NCBI GenBank assembly: GCA_039583875.1 | Contig: CM077160.1 | Location: forward strand, 113,293,314 to 113,357,313 | DNA length: 64,000 bases | DNA from: Platanthera guangdongensis | Taxonomy: Eukaryota > Streptophyta > Magnoliopsida > Asparagales > Orchidaceae | Direction of reading: 5' to 3' | Shown here: positions 1-10,743 of the stretch, one piece after another | How positions within the stretch are numbered: the stretch's first letter is position 1 | Layout: each line of letters starts with the position of its first letter | The notes under the pieces: model-generated | Database searches by the model: none | What the model was told of the DNA's origin: nothing | The model's input: the letters and a program-made list of their open reading frames with translations, nothing else | Made by a program: the position numbers and the translations under genes

Positions 1-785
1 ATCCCCCACAATATGACATGTGACATTTCAAACTCAAACCGACATGAATCCGACATCCGACATCCGCAATCTTGAGGTACGTGAATTATTGCGCTGTATT
101 TTTGAAATTTCTGTGCGCCATGAGCATACATTTTTTGACTTTTACGCGGGCATATGTACGTGTATTTTTTAACTATCTGCGCACAGCAAGCGTGCATCTT
201 TGACTTTGTGTGCGTTGTGCACATGGGTATTTCGAACTTTGTGAATGTTGCATGCATTCATTTTATTTTTGCGTGCACGACTTTGATCGGAGGACGATGG
301 GTCTATTAGAGATATGGGGGGGGGGGGACAATGCTCCTGCAAGGTCACGGAGGGGAGCAGGCCCTCTTTGACAGGAGGATGTTGGGTCCTTTGAAGAGTA
401 GCATGAGGCTTCATTGAACATCGATGATCCTTATTTAGAGAGGTGCACCACATAGAGAGCGACTCTCCTTATGGAGAGTGGAGTGAGGGAGCGCATATGG
501 CAAGCTACAAAGTTATGCGCGCATGATGAGCTGTAGAGTTGTGCGCATATGGATGCGATGCAAAGCGGTGCAATGGCGATCTTGTTGAAGGGTGGCGTGC
601 ACATGAACTTTTGGGCGAAGGTTCTACTCTGACTGCCTGGTAGAGTCGTGTTCGCGAGAGGAGCTGGGGAACATCGTTCCCTCTGGACGCAGGGTCCTTT
701 GAAAAGACTGAAGCTTCCGCCGTAGTTATAATAGGTTAGCCACGTACCATCGGAATTCTCCAAACACTCTGTAAATGGGGGGAAC
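1..785. other. Intron or intergenic sequence, no gene seen
   Basis: I see no coding region that resembles a known family. The open frames here are short, overlap on both strands and have no recognisable motif. A run of 12 G lies at about 317-328. The part from about 430 on shares wording with the degenerate repeats that follow (ATGAAC and GTGCGCATATGGATG-like blocks), so it may be their decayed edge. Confidence 0.4.
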
Positions 786-1400
786 TTGGATTCCGTGCAG
801 GCGAACGACGCTCACATGAGTGTGTTACATAGTCACACACACATGAATGTGATGCAGAGCTGTGTGTACATGAATGACCTGCAGAGCTGTATGCGCATGA
901 ACGTGCGGGAGAGTGGCAACCACATGAATGCTTTGAAAAGATGTGTCTACTTAAACATGTTAGAGAGAGGGGCTCATATGAACGTGTTGCAGAGTTGTGC
1001 ACGGCGAAGATGCCGAAGAGCCGCGTGCACGTGAATGTGTTCCTGAGCGCCGAGCATGTGAACATTTGAGCAAGGGGAACAAGGTCCTCGTACGGCCGAA
1101 GAGGCGACAGACGTTGAATCCTTTAGGGATCGTTGACGGGGAATGTGGCTCCTACTCGGTCGTGAAGGGAGAGTGGCGCCCACATGAACGCTTTGAAAAG
1201 TTGTGTGTACGTAAACGTGCTGGAGAGATGGGCTCATATGAATGCGTTGTAGAGTTGTGCACCGGCGAAGATGTCGAAGAGCTGCGTGTACATGAACACG
1301 TTACCGAGCGGCACGAACATGAACATTCATGCGAGGGGAACAAGGTCCCTGCACGGCCGTAGAGGCGACATATCCTTTGGGGATCGTTAATGGAGAAAGA
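786..1400. repeat. Degenerate tandem repeat, short ~30-bp units within a ~264-bp unit
   Basis: A block resembling CACATGAATGTGATGCAGAG recurs every 30-35 bp between 840 and 1060. At a larger scale, the block from about 963 (GAGGGGCTCATATGAACG, then GAAGATGCCGAAGAGC, then GGGGAACAAGGTC) returns about 264 bp later from about 1227 with substitutions. The periodicity accounts for the open frames on both strands here, so I do not call a gene. Either a decayed minisatellite or the repetitive leader or LTR of an unrecognised retrotransposon is possible. Confidence 0.6.
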
Positions 1401-1439
1401 GGCTCCTGCTCGATCGTGAAGGGAAGGTCCTCTGCGACC

Positions 1440-1935
1440 GCAAGACACGTTCTTGCTACTCGGTGTAGGGGGCAAGCCCCTTTTTTATCGGAGGTCGTCA
1501 CACTATGGGGAACCCAGTTCCATCCCGATCGTTGAGGGGGGCACCATCCGCGACCGGGGCGCAAGCTCGCTACTCGGTGTAGGGTCAAGCCCCTTTCTTA
1601 CAGTAGATCGTCCCTCTATCCTTCCAAGATTTGTTGATGGAGAACCCATTTCCCACCCATTCGCCGATGGAGGGCAGGTCCTCTGCTACCATAAAATGTG
1701 AGCTATCTATTCGTTGTAGAGGGGGAAGCCGCTTTCTTACCGGAGGTTGTTGCTCTACTCTTCAGGTATTTGTTGATGGAGAGCCCAATTCCCGCCCGGT
1801 TGTTGATAGGGGCAGGCCCTCTACGATTGTAGGGCGCAAGCTCGCTACTCGGTGTAGGGGCAAGTCCCATTCTTATCGGAGGTCGTCACTCTACCCTTCA
1901 AAGATTTGTTGATGAAGAGCGTGGTTCCTGACCGA
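1440..1935. repeat. Second degenerate tandem repeat, ~115-140-bp units
   Basis: The phrase CTACTCGGTGTAGGG recurs near 1457, 1571 and 1846, with a decayed copy (TATTCGTTGTAGAGG) near 1711. Each is followed by a block like CTTATCGGAGGTCGTCACTC and one like AGATTTGTTGATGGAGA. That makes four diverged units spaced 114-140 bp apart. No coding content is recognised. Confidence 0.6.
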
Positions 1936-2400
1936 TCGTAGGGGAGGGGGGCTCTTGGACCGGTGAGGCGAGGCTGTAAAACAACATGTAGATATGAAGA
2001 TACATGAGAAAGTAGTAATACTTAAAGTAAGGCAGATATGAGACACCTTCGCTGCAAGGATGGTGGTTGGGGTATTCTAAGTAGACTTTATCCTTTGGGT
2101 CAAAGCTGACGCCGAAGGAGGTGGCAGTTGCGGGTTGATCCTTGGTCCTTTGTGTTGATCACCGTCCAGCCAGAGGTGGTGATCTTTATTGCCATGCTAC
2201 GCGCGGAAGCGTCAGCCTAAAATGCAACCAGCAGGGGCGTCTGAATATTGCGTCGTATGCTGAGACAGCTTGTATGATGGTGAACTGCACGTCGTAGGTT
2301 ATTTGTACGGGAAGCTCCCCCAAGGCCACGGGATGAACGATGCTCCTCATAATTGGGACATGGGGGGCCATCTGTGATGCATGCACTGCCTGCCGCCAAT
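1936..2400. other. Unassigned stretch, no gene seen
   Basis: No motif, repeat or coding match is visible to me. Open frames are short and antisense pairs of one another. Confidence 0.3.
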
Positions 2401-2402
2401 TT

Positions 2403-2620
2403 GATGCCTACCCTTTTCCTCCGTTCGTCCCTCCATGGGGAGCTCTACCGGGGGGCTTGGGTCTTTGTCAGAACCTGCATAGCAAACTGGGTCTGACGCT
2501 CTTCATTATGGAGTACCCTTTTCCTTCGTTCGTCCCTCCATGGGGACCTCTACGGGAGGGGGGGATCTTCCCCTGTGGGAACTTGTGTAGCTAACTAGGC
2601 CTGACAACTCTTCATTCCAC
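2403..2620. repeat. Two-copy tandem duplication, ~107 bp
   Basis: The block beginning CCCTTTTCCTCCGTTCGTCC near 2409 returns near 2515 with few changes. Both copies continue CTCCATGGGGA(G/C)CTCTAC, then a G-rich stretch, then a CTGACxCTCTTCATT block. This is a simple diverged tandem duplication without coding evidence. Confidence 0.65.
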
Positions 2621-2689
2621 AACGGAGAATGTCTATTGGCAGATAAGCGTACTGTTGTTGGGCCAGATGTGCCGTTCTGTGCGGATTTT

Positions 2690-3650
2690 CCCGTGCTCTT
2701 TTGTTGAAACATTTATTCGATCCTTTCTCTCAACTTAAACACTCAGTGTTATGCCCGAATTTCTAGTGGTATTTGCAGTATTGGGGCTGTTTGCCCCCAC
2801 CCGACTCATGATCGTGGGGCTTCTTAAAGGCTTCATCGCTTTCGATGGCGCGAAGAATATCAACATGAGGAGCAATGATCGTGCCGAGTCTTCTTTTATC
2901 TGCATTCACATTATGCTTCTCATTAATAGGGCCCTACATGGTGTTGTCCTTCCTCTTCCGAGACATCCGAGGCTGACTCTCGAGGACAATGTTGCCTTTA
3001 TTTTTCTGGCCTTCCCTAGCCTTTTGAGTGGTGAGATGACGCGTAAGCAACTCGACTAATTTGACAAAGTTATGGATTGCCCCCCGGGAAAGGAATTGAA
3101 CAAGGTAAGGGCATCGTCTTTGAGCGTTGCTGGGAACGACTTACAACTGAGTTGGTCCGCTGCTCCGAACATCTATGGAGTGGGGGACCCTGAGCGTGTG
3201 ATATGGGATACGACAGAATTTGAGTAGACAAGGGGGAGTGTTGCTGGCACAGAGAGTGACACCTCTCTTCTTGATTATCTTCTCTAACTTTCCTCGTAGC
3301 ATGATGCTTAGTTCTAATTGCTTCTCTGAGTTGATCCAAAGAGTCGCGTACGACAGTGAGAGTACTTATTGGGTATGCATGACGAGTCATGCTTCCTGCG
3401 TCAGAGCGTGTACGATCATCGCTACGGGTCGATGACCTCATAAGAATGGTCCTTGGTATGAGGAGGATCCGCTATCGACAAACAAGCACTCATACGGCCG
3501 AGACTGGCGGAGCTTGAACTGCATGATGGGGTGGTATTATTCTGCATGTCTAGGTTGTAAAGTTCTCTTCTGGCTGTTGTTGTTGAAGGGAGGTATTGTG
3601 GTAGAACCAACACTATCTTCAAAAATTCTTCCGAGGGTTGGAAACATTGT
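2690..3650 (-). pseudogene. Decayed Ty3/Gypsy gag fragment
   Basis: Read on the minus strand, the frames carry the order seen in some plant Ty3/Gypsy Gag proteins. A Ser/Arg-rich block with VRDSLDQLREAIRTKH lies at about 3360-3290, followed by a short SPLSTQIL segment (about 3245). A His/Cys block QYCKYH-stop-KFGHNTEC (about 2800-2750) resembles the C-x-x-H...GH(D/N)TEEC element after the Gag core. The frame is broken by several stops, and most of the Gag core between the SPLSTQIL and His/Cys blocks is not recognisable. The gag reading continues towards the copia insertion at 3775, so this may be the remnant of the element that Copia-A entered. Identification rests on short motifs, so moderate confidence only. 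Confidence 0.45.
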
Positions 3651-3774
3651 TGCCACAGACATCGCCAAACTGTTGCAACTCACTCGCGAGTTAAAACGGC
3701 CCGACTCAGCCTATCCGGAGAGCGTTGAATGACCCGCAACATAGATAATGAGGTAAGCCTTAAAGAATTATAAA

Positions 3775-3926
3775 TGTAGAAAGTGGAAATCTTATTAATC
3801 CAAAATTGAATTTACACTTGAAGAGAATACACATATATATAGGAAGAGAGAGAGGAGAAGAATCCCAAATAGAAGATATGGGATAAAACTAAAACTAATG
3901 GGCCTAAATACAAGGCTTTTCCAATA
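3775..3926 (-). repeat. 3' LTR of Copia-A
   Basis: On the element strand it begins TATTGGAAAAG, a mutated TGTTG start, directly after the purine-rich tract TATGGAGGAG, and ends CTTTCTACA. It pairs with 23663-23821. A TATA-like run and the repeated GAGAGAG block are shared by both copies. Confidence 0.85.
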
Positions 3927-3929
3927 CTC

Positions 3930-4858
3930 CTCCATAAGCTGGAGTGTACAAGTCGTAGGTACCAAGCTTGAATAGAAACCGATGATATAATGATCGTGGT
4001 AGAGCCTTGGTAAGAATATCGACAACTTGCCCAGAAGCAGGAACATGCTCTAGTTCTAGCTTCTTCAACTAAGCTTTCTCTCGAACGAAGTGACAGTCAA
4101 CTTCAATATGCTTCGTTCGCTCATGGAACACTGGATTCTTAGCAATATGAATGACAACCTGACTGTCACAGAACAGTGTTGCAGGTGAGGATAATTTAAC
4201 TCTCAAATCCCCAAGAAGACTCTCAAGCCAGATGAGTTCTGACACAATAGTCGTCATCGCATGGTACTCAACTTCAGCAGATGAGCAAGCAACCATAGAC
4301 TGCTTCTTACTGCTTCTTACTGCGCCAAGTAATAAGATTTCCTCCAAAGTACAAAAATCAGTAGTGGATCGTCGATCATCCAGCGAGCCCGCATAGTCCG
4401 CATTAGAGTAAGCAAGAAGAGATAAAGAGGAGGATGACATATACACGAGTCCCTGTCCAGGAGAAGTATTCAAATACCTGAGAACGCGTTCGACTGCCTG
4501 AAGATGATAGATCCGTGGAGTATGCATAAATTGACTGGCCACTTCAACCACAAATGAGATATCATGTCTCGTAACTGTTAGATATATCAGTTTTCTCACA
4601 AGGCGCCGATAGTACTCTGGATTTAGAAGAAGTGAATCAGAGTCAGATTTATGAGCACACAACTTGTGGTTGACCCCCATCGGGATTTCCGCAGGTTTGC
4701 ACCCTGAGAGACCAAATCTTGTAGAAGGTCAATGCAATACTTCCGTTGGGATAAGACAAGGTCATCAGGCCGCCTTGCTATCTCAAGACCAAGAAAATAC
4801 CAGAGACTTTTTAGATCTATGATTTGAAAGACAGGGTTTAAGTACTGCTTGACTTATT
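3930..4858 (-). pseudogene. Copia-A pol, 3' part (end of RT and RNase H)
   Basis: From 4858 down it encodes the end of RT, including YFLGLEIARRPDDL and SQRKYCIDLL. The RNase H-like domain follows (DADYAGSLDDRRST-type block written here as SNADYAGSLDDRRSTTDFC, SSAEVEYHAM, HIAKNPVFHERTKHIEVDCHFVRE). It closes with VVDILTKALPR before the polypurine tract. The 4680-4069 stretch is open for 203 codons. A TAG follows REKA (about 4066-4068), where Copia-B has REKVQMKK. The upstream half of the same RT lies at 15189 onward, separated by the Gypsy-G insertion after the YVDD region. Confidence 0.88.
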
Positions 4859-4863
4859 GTATC

Positions 4864-5454
4864 TGTAACGCCCCCAAATTTTCGGCAACTATTTAAGTCC
4901 TCGTTTGGCGTTACGTTGGCGCATTCCCGGCTCGTGCCGTTGTTAGAGTACCTCGTTGGGTGTTCGTAGAGTTTTTAGCCTGTGGTATGGTTTCCCCAGC
5001 TAGCCGGCGTCTGATTTGGAGGCCCGGCTGAGCCTCTTAGGGAATCCCTGTACTTTGGCTTCGGGCAAGGTTTGCCCAATTGTGTGGTCGTCGGAGGTTG
5101 TGTCCGACTTCGCCGATGTTTTCGTAGCTCGAGTGTTTAGCTACGGTGCGGATTTGGTCGGAATCCGAGAACGTTAGTTTTCGCGCCTTTTCGACGGTCG
5201 CTAGTTAGCGAGCCGTCATTTATGTGAGCGTATTTGCATGTTTGCGCATTTAGGGCATAGCGCGTGTTGTAGGCATGCAAGGTTTTAATAATTTGCGTGT
5301 GCATGCCTGCGATCATGTGTTAGGGTGTGCGTATAAATATATACATATATGTGTTAGTGTGTATGTATAAGTATATTTATATGTGTGAGTATGAGGGTTG
5401 GTGTGTGTGAATATAAATTTATGTGTGTAATTAATAAGTGTATATATATATATG

Positions 5455-5505
<51 letters not shown>

Positions 5506-7969
5506 AAAACCCGGTTTTAGGTTATCTCCCCCCCCCAAACCCGACGGCGATTCGCAGAACCCGAGCGGAAGAACAGGCGGAAGCCCGGGGCTGCTCCGAC
5601 CGCCGATTCGCCGCCCAGATCTGCTCAAAATCGTGGTTTGAGGCCGGATCCGTGCTCCTCTAGCCGTGACCGTCGTTCCGAGGTAGTTTTTTTTGGATTC
5701 CACCATCGTTTTTTTTTCTTCGATCGGGTGCCGAGGGTTCTGGTTCGTTCATGCTTTGATGGAGTTTTTCTTCCCAGGTTTTCCCCTTCGATTATTGCTC
5801 GTGGCCGGCAGTTTGGAAGTGAGTCTTGGCCGAATTTTTTCTTGTTGTTGTTCCTCAAAGACAAACCAAGGCAAGTGCATCTTTTGCCCTTGTCAAAGCT
5901 TTTGCAATTTAGTTTCCTTGATTTTGATTTCAGATCTACTCACCTAAGTATTATTTTTTTTTTCTTCCCCTTGCTCACCCGAAATTTTTGGGGGCTAACC
6001 ATCGTTGCTTTAGGTCGCGGTTTCATGATTCGGGGTGTTAGATCGGATTTTGTACTAAATGAATTACTAGTTTAAATGTTGGATTTTGAGGACCTTGAGT
6101 CGTGCCCGGATTCCGTTAGGGGGTTGTACCTTGGTTTTGTTCAAAATCGTTTGATTGCTAAAGTAGCGGTCGAATTAAATCAATAGGCTGTTGTTCATTC
6201 CTTAGTGTTGATCAGAACGTGTTCAATAATCGGTGTTAGAACGTGTCCAAAAGTTGGAGGTTATGGTTGCTTCAACTTGCTCGTTTATTCAATAATTTCG
6301 GTCGTGCTCACTTGCTAAAACAAATATTGTCCGTTTCCAATTAAGCTATAGCTTGTGGTTCCCTTTCATGGATGAGAACCAAGACTAGCCCGTTTCATTA
6401 TGAAGTTAATTGCTTGCGTTAGCGTCAAAATTAATCATCGTTGTTAGTATCAAATTAATCGCGTGTGGATAGGTACCAAATTAGTTATGTACGTCTTCGT
6501 ATCAAATTAACTAGGCTTGTTCGATGTCTAACCTATTCCCTTTATTATGGTGATCAATTATTGGTGCATGTTTAGCAAAATGTCGAACTACTTGCATAAT
6601 TATAGTGTCGCTCTGTTTTCAACTTATTTATGTCAAGTCACTGATCGGGGCAACTCGACGTTTGGCCGTCGGTTTGTACTTAGGGTTCTTAGATGATGTG
6701 CTCTAGTGGGAATAGGGTTGTGGTGAATTCTTGGTGGTTCATGGAACTACCAGTGAGGGTTTTGTTTTGAGTTACTTAGTGCTGGAGCAGGATGTGATTT
6801 TGAGGTGGGTCGGACCGATGCCGCCACCCGTGTTTTACTTTTTGTCTTAATAAGACAATGTGAGCTGTTTGGTTGAGTTGGACCGATGCCACCACCACAG
6901 CACCTTGAGATGTTTAGGCCTGTGAGACGTGGTTGGACCGTTGCCACCAGTCTAGGCCCTTATTTCCGTTTTTGTCCATCTCCAGTACTAGGTGACTCTT
7001 CCTGCTCTAGCTCTATACTTGAAATTATCTGTTACTTTGCTAATCCTTCCTGCAGATATGTGAGAGGCTTGACCTCACCCGTGCACTTGGTGCACCCCCC
7101 CCTTTTTTTTTGCTCACTCATGGCGAGTATTCCTCTTTCACTTGTTTACTTTAGCTCTTACCTGTTTCACTTCTTTCTTATGCTATTGTTCATTTCCATA
7201 TTTATATATTGCTTTGCTGAGGCGTTCTTTTCTTTGAATGCCTCAGGTTCAGGTTTATAGCCAACTGAGCGGCTAGGGTTCTTCTGGAGTTTGCTAGTGC
7301 TGTAGCTGCTGCTGAGTTTCTTTTCCTCACTCCTGGGAGGTAGTTCTTTAGACTTGTAGTACATATATACCTACTCACCAGTGGGTTCGTGTCAGTTGTT
7401 GGCGCCCACTGGTGGTTTCTCTTTTAGAAGCTTTGTACCTTGCTTATACTGCTATATTTCCTGTTTTGGAGTTTATTCAACTTGCTTCTGGGATGATTTA
7501 TGTTAGGTTGCTAGTTATTTTAAAACCTATAAAAGAAACTAACCATTATATCAAAAATATAGGCATCATGTTTTCCTTTCTAAAAAGCTTAACCACTATT
7601 TTCAAACCGCGTAAAAAAGGGTATTTCCTATATATGATATATAAATTAAATCTAGGGTTTTGCATAGCCTTAGACGTCCCCTGGGGACGCGTAAGCACTC
7701 TCTTAGGATGCTAAAAAATGAATAAAGTATTTTCCGCTACGTATAAGTATAATTTTGAAAGGGTGGACTAGTTGATCCACGAAGCCGAGGGATACGGCCT
7801 CAAAAATGTATTTGGTTTTCACCTCATTCAAGTTTTGAACTTTCTTAGTCTTAGCAGTTAGTGGTCGCCTGAGCGTCGACAGTTATCCCATGTCCGACGT
7901 GGCATCACAACGCGCGTTTTCTTCTACTCTGATACTTCTAAAATTTCGGAGAAAATGCGGGTTGTGACA
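4864..7969 (+). repeat. 5' LTR of Gypsy-G (3106 bp)
   Basis: Runs from TGTAACGCCCCC to GTTGTGACA and is followed two bases later by the PBS. It contains a TA microsatellite (about 5444-5502), C-rich and T-rich tracts, and several open frames of 60-145 codons that recur in the other LTR and have no recognisable product. Its last 2233 bp (5737-7969) match 12953-15183 almost exactly. The promoter should lie in it, but I cannot place a transcription start with confidence. Confidence 0.95.
5444..5502. repeat. TA microsatellite within the LTR
   Basis: Nearly pure alternating TA with a few G or AA interruptions. It lies in the LTR part absent from the truncated 3' copy, so no second copy is available for comparison. 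Confidence 0.9.
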
Positions 7970-7971
7970 GT

Positions 7972-7983
7972 TGGTATCAGAGG
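7972..7983 (+). other. Primer-binding site of Gypsy-G, initiator tRNA-Met
   Basis: TGGTATCAGAGG lies two bases after the LTR end. It matches the usual plant initiator-Met PBS (TGGTATCAGAGC) except for the last base. Confidence 0.9.
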
Positions 7984-8129
7984 GAGGTTGCTTGACAAAT
8001 TTGTCGGGCAACCTTTCCTTGTGAGTATTAGAAGTTTAGCATCATGTCATACACACACCGATATGTCATCGGCACGTCTTGGGTGAAGCACGAACACTAC
8101 ACTCATAGCATAACATGAAGTATACGGGG

Positions 8130-8306
8130 CATATTATGTAGTATGAGATGCATAATATGTGTTCGTATATGGATCCACCATAGGATGCAACATGTGAGGG
8201 TTATGTAGTATGGGATGCATAACCTCACCACATGAATGCGACTAGCACGTTTTCTTTTTCGTCGCATGAAAATGTTATGTAGTATGGGATGCATAACATT
8301 TTCATG
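8130..8306 (+). other. Three leader stem-loops with a shared 12-nt loop
   Basis: Hairpin 1 (8130-8159) has a 9-bp stem, CATATTATG with CATAATATG. Hairpin 2 (8191-8234) has a longer stem with small bulges, ending GGTTATG with CATAACC. Hairpin 3 (8265-8306) has a perfect 15-bp stem beginning CATGAAAATG. The loop is TAGTATGGGATG in hairpins 2 and 3 and TAGTATGAGATG in hairpin 1. Stem sequences differ between copies while pairing is kept. They lie 150-330 nt downstream of the PBS, where LTR elements often keep RNA dimerisation or packaging signals; that role is inference. They could also be a tandemly amplified short palindrome. Confidence 0.75.
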
Positions 8307-8680
8307 TGTACGCCGCTCATAACATGCATTAGGGCCTTTTTAGAATGCATAGCACAATCATGCATAGCATAACATTGCATAAGCACAACGTGCCAAGCTA
8401 AAGACTTGCAAGATGACATATGTACACACATGGTTTTGAGTCAAAAAGAGATTAAAAATTCATGCATGCTCGACTTAGACACAAGAGTTAGTGTGATGGT
8501 GGTGAACCATCTTAGGTTAAGCATGGCATTATTTCCCATGTATAAATATATATTTACATATATAAAAACCCCAGAGCAAGTTGGCAGTGAAAGCAAGTAC
8601 TTATGTAGGTTTGTCTGTACCTGTTGTTTTGTCCTAGTAGTTGAACTAGGTTCTGATGTTTGTTTGTTGATCTTTTTAGG

Positions 8681-9931
8681 ATGGCGCCTAAGCGTAGAGT
8701 GGCGAGGTCGACTCCCCAATCTGAGGGCGGGTCTTCTGGTACTCAAAGCGGTACAGTTTTGGAAAGTCTGAGGCAGAGCAATGAGGCTCTATCGAGGCAG
8801 ATGGTGGACGTTCAGTCTCAGATCCAGTCCCTGTTATCTGTGGTGGCAGGTCTAGCCCCGAGAGCGCAGGACCCTGCTGCGGGTTTAGCTGTTCCCGCAC
8901 CTCCTGCACCTCCAGCCCCTTTGGTGCCTCCAGTGGTGGTGCCCCCGGAGATGGCTTTCATCACTCAGTTCCAGCGACTGCGTCCCCCTACCTACGATGG
9001 TAAGGCGGAATTCATGATATTGGATGACTGGTTGATCACCATAGAAGAGATGTTTCACTACTCAGGAGTGTCTGATGATCAGAAGGTGATGCTGGCCGCC
9101 TATCAGCTGAAGGGGTTAGCGAAGAACTGGTGGATGAGGGAGAAGGAGGGAATGGTAGGAGGAAGCACTTGGGCTTCCTTCAAGGAGATCTTGATGCGGA
9201 AATTTCTACCGTCAGTGGAGCGAGACAGGCTGATGAATGACTTCCTACATCTGAAGCAGATGCAGCTCTCAGTCAGCGAGTATGAGATTGAGTTCAGCAA
9301 ACTCAGTCGCTTTGCCCCCAGTTTGGTGAGCTCAGAGGAGGATAGACCAAAGCGATTCCTCGGTGGCCTGCGGAGCGATGTACAGCAGCTAGCGGTGGCT
9401 CATGGAGCGGTGAGTTATGCTGGGGCAGTGGAGGCCGCTTTGAAGGTAGAGGCCATCAAAAACGCAAAGCATAGAGGACAGCAGGCGAGGAATGAGAAGA
9501 GGAAAGCTGCTGAAGCGAAGAGCCCCCAAGTGCCTGGTGCTCCTTCGGGGAAGAGGAGCAAGGAGGTTTGTAGTTTTTGCGGCCGGTCGGGCCATCCTGC
9601 TGAGAGATGTTTCAAGAGGGTTGCGGCGCAGAAGGTGCATGCGCATGCTATACAAGATGCTCCCAGACAGAATGCGGTGTGTACTTTGTGCAAGAAAGAG
9701 GGGCATGATGTTGCCCGTTGCTGGTTGAAGGACAAGGTCTGCTATCAGTGCGGACAGAAAGGTCATACCAAGGCCCGATGCCCGCAGCTCCAGTCTCTGC
9801 ACCGACCAGTTCCTCTTCAGGCGTTGCCACCGCCTCAGTCTATGGATAGAGGCAAAGGGAAGCTGAACGTGATATCTTCAGCGGAGGCTCAAACTTCGAC
9901 GCAAGTCATTTCAGGTAAACCTTATTGCTAG
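8681..9931 (+). CDS. gag: Gypsy-G gag (Gag polyprotein)
   Basis: Encodes the capsid/nucleocapsid precursor that would form cytoplasmic particles around the element RNA. I choose the ATG at 8681 (MAPKRRV) because it follows an AT-rich leader and opens a basic N-terminus typical of these Gags; the frame itself is open seven codons further up. A Pro-rich linker (about 8900-8950) leads into the retrotransposon Gag core (ITQFQRLRPPTYDG, then LKGLAKNWW, FLHLKQMQLSVSEYEIEF, RFLGGLR). Three CCHC zinc knuckles follow at about 9569-9610, 9680-9721 and 9740-9781. The frame has no interior stop. It ends four codons past a predicted splice donor at 9915, so unspliced RNA would give Gag alone. Confidence 0.92.
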   Translation: MAPKRRVARSTPQSEGGSSGTQSGTVLESLRQSNEALSRQMVDVQSQIQSLLSVVAGLAPRAQDPAAGLAVPAPPAPPAPLVPPVVVPPEMAFITQFQRLRPPTYDGKAEFMILDDWLITIEEMFHYSGVSDDQKVMLAAYQLKGLAKNWWMREKEGMVGGSTWASFKEILMRKFLPSVERDRLMNDFLHLKQMQLSVSEYEIEFSKLSRFAPSLVSSEEDRPKRFLGGLRSDVQQLAVAHGAVSYAGAVEAALKVEAIKNAKHRGQQARNEKRKAAEAKSPQVPGAPSGKRSKEVCSFCGRSGHPAERCFKRVAAQKVHAHAIQDAPRQNAVCTLCKKEGHDVARCWLKDKVCYQCGQKGHTKARCPQLQSLHRPVPLQALPPPQSMDRGKGKLNVISSAEAQTSTQVISGKPYC

Positions 9932-10009
9932 TCTTTTACTTTCATTGCAGTTTAGTTTGGCTTTTGTTTTCTGTATTGACTGTGCAATTCCCCGTTGATA
10001 TTTATATAG
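9915..10009 (+). other. Predicted 95-nt intron joining gag to pol
   Basis: Starts GTAAAC (9915) and ends TTATATAG (10009). It is T-rich, with a branch-like TATTGAC about 35 nt before the acceptor. Because 95 is not a multiple of 3, the unspliced RNA stops at 9931. Removing it shifts from the gag frame exactly into the protease frame, just upstream of KVKNRWARVLFDSG. Gag-pol introns are known in another Ty3 lineage (Ogre) and spliced gag RNAs in some copia elements. Its use here is inference; programmed frameshifting is the alternative. Confidence 0.6.
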
Positions 10010-10743
10010 GGAGTTTTAAGGTAAAGAACCGCTGGGCGCGCGTTCTCTTTGACTCAGGTGCTACCCACTCCTTTGTGGCTAGGGCCTTTGTAGAGCGGTG
10101 CCAGCTGGTTCTTGATCGTGTCGGTGATGCCTTTTGCGTCAAATTCCCCTCGGGTGACTGTGTGATATCAGATCAGGGCATTCTGGATTGTCCTATTATG
10201 TTGGGGGATTTCCCAGCCAAGGCGGATCTGAAGGTTATAGACTTGGAAGATTTCGACGTCATCCTGGGTATGGATTGGTTGTCCAGATACGATGCGGTGA
10301 TCCAGTGCAGGGGTAAGCGCTTGGACTTCAAGAAGGACAACGGTCAGCCTGGGAGTATTTATGGCGATCCGTGTCAGGCCTCTCCGGCGATTTCTGCGGT
10401 ATGTGCTCAGAGGTTATTCAGTTCCGATTGTTTTGCTTGCTTAGTCTCGGTGCTGGGGACTGTTAGCAGTGTGCCGTTGTTGGATGAGATTCCTGTTGTC
10501 CGTGAGTTTTCTGATGTGTTCCCTAGCGACCTTCCCGGTCTTCCCCCTGCCAGGGATGTCGAGTTCGTGATTGACTTGGAGCCGGGTACGCGTCCTATTG
10601 CTAAGGCGCCGTACCGGATGGCCCCGCGAGAGCTGGAGGAGCTGCGTACCCAGTTGGATGAGTTATTGGAGAAGGGTTTCATAAGGCAGAGCTCGTCGCC
10701 CTGGGGTGCACCCGTTCTTTTTGTGAAGAAGAAAGATGGTTAG
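10010..10743 (+). CDS. pol: Gypsy-G protease and start of RT
   Basis: The aspartic protease has its active-site triplet Asp-Ser-Gly at 10051-10059 within LFDSGATHSF, and the flap-side ILGMDWL block at about 10261-10281. The linker continues into the RT N-terminus (VREFSDVFPSDLPGLPP, then FVIDLEPGTRPIAKAPYRMAP). The stretch ends at a TAG (10741-10743) directly after the conserved KKKDG motif of RT, with the next in-frame codons continuing RT without a gap. I see this as a point nonsense mutation, not a real end. The first in-frame ATG lies upstream at 9925 inside the predicted intron, so translation from it is unlikely to be the normal mode. Confidence 0.85.

Noticed and set aside
5638..6075. 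145-codon frame in the Gypsy-G LTR
   Set aside because: It is LTR sequence, contains homopolymer runs and resembles no protein; its start is missing from the other LTR.
7970..7985. Possible tRNA gene fragments at TGGTATCAGAG sites
   Set aside because: These words lie next to LTR ends and are primer-binding sites; no cloverleaf can be formed.
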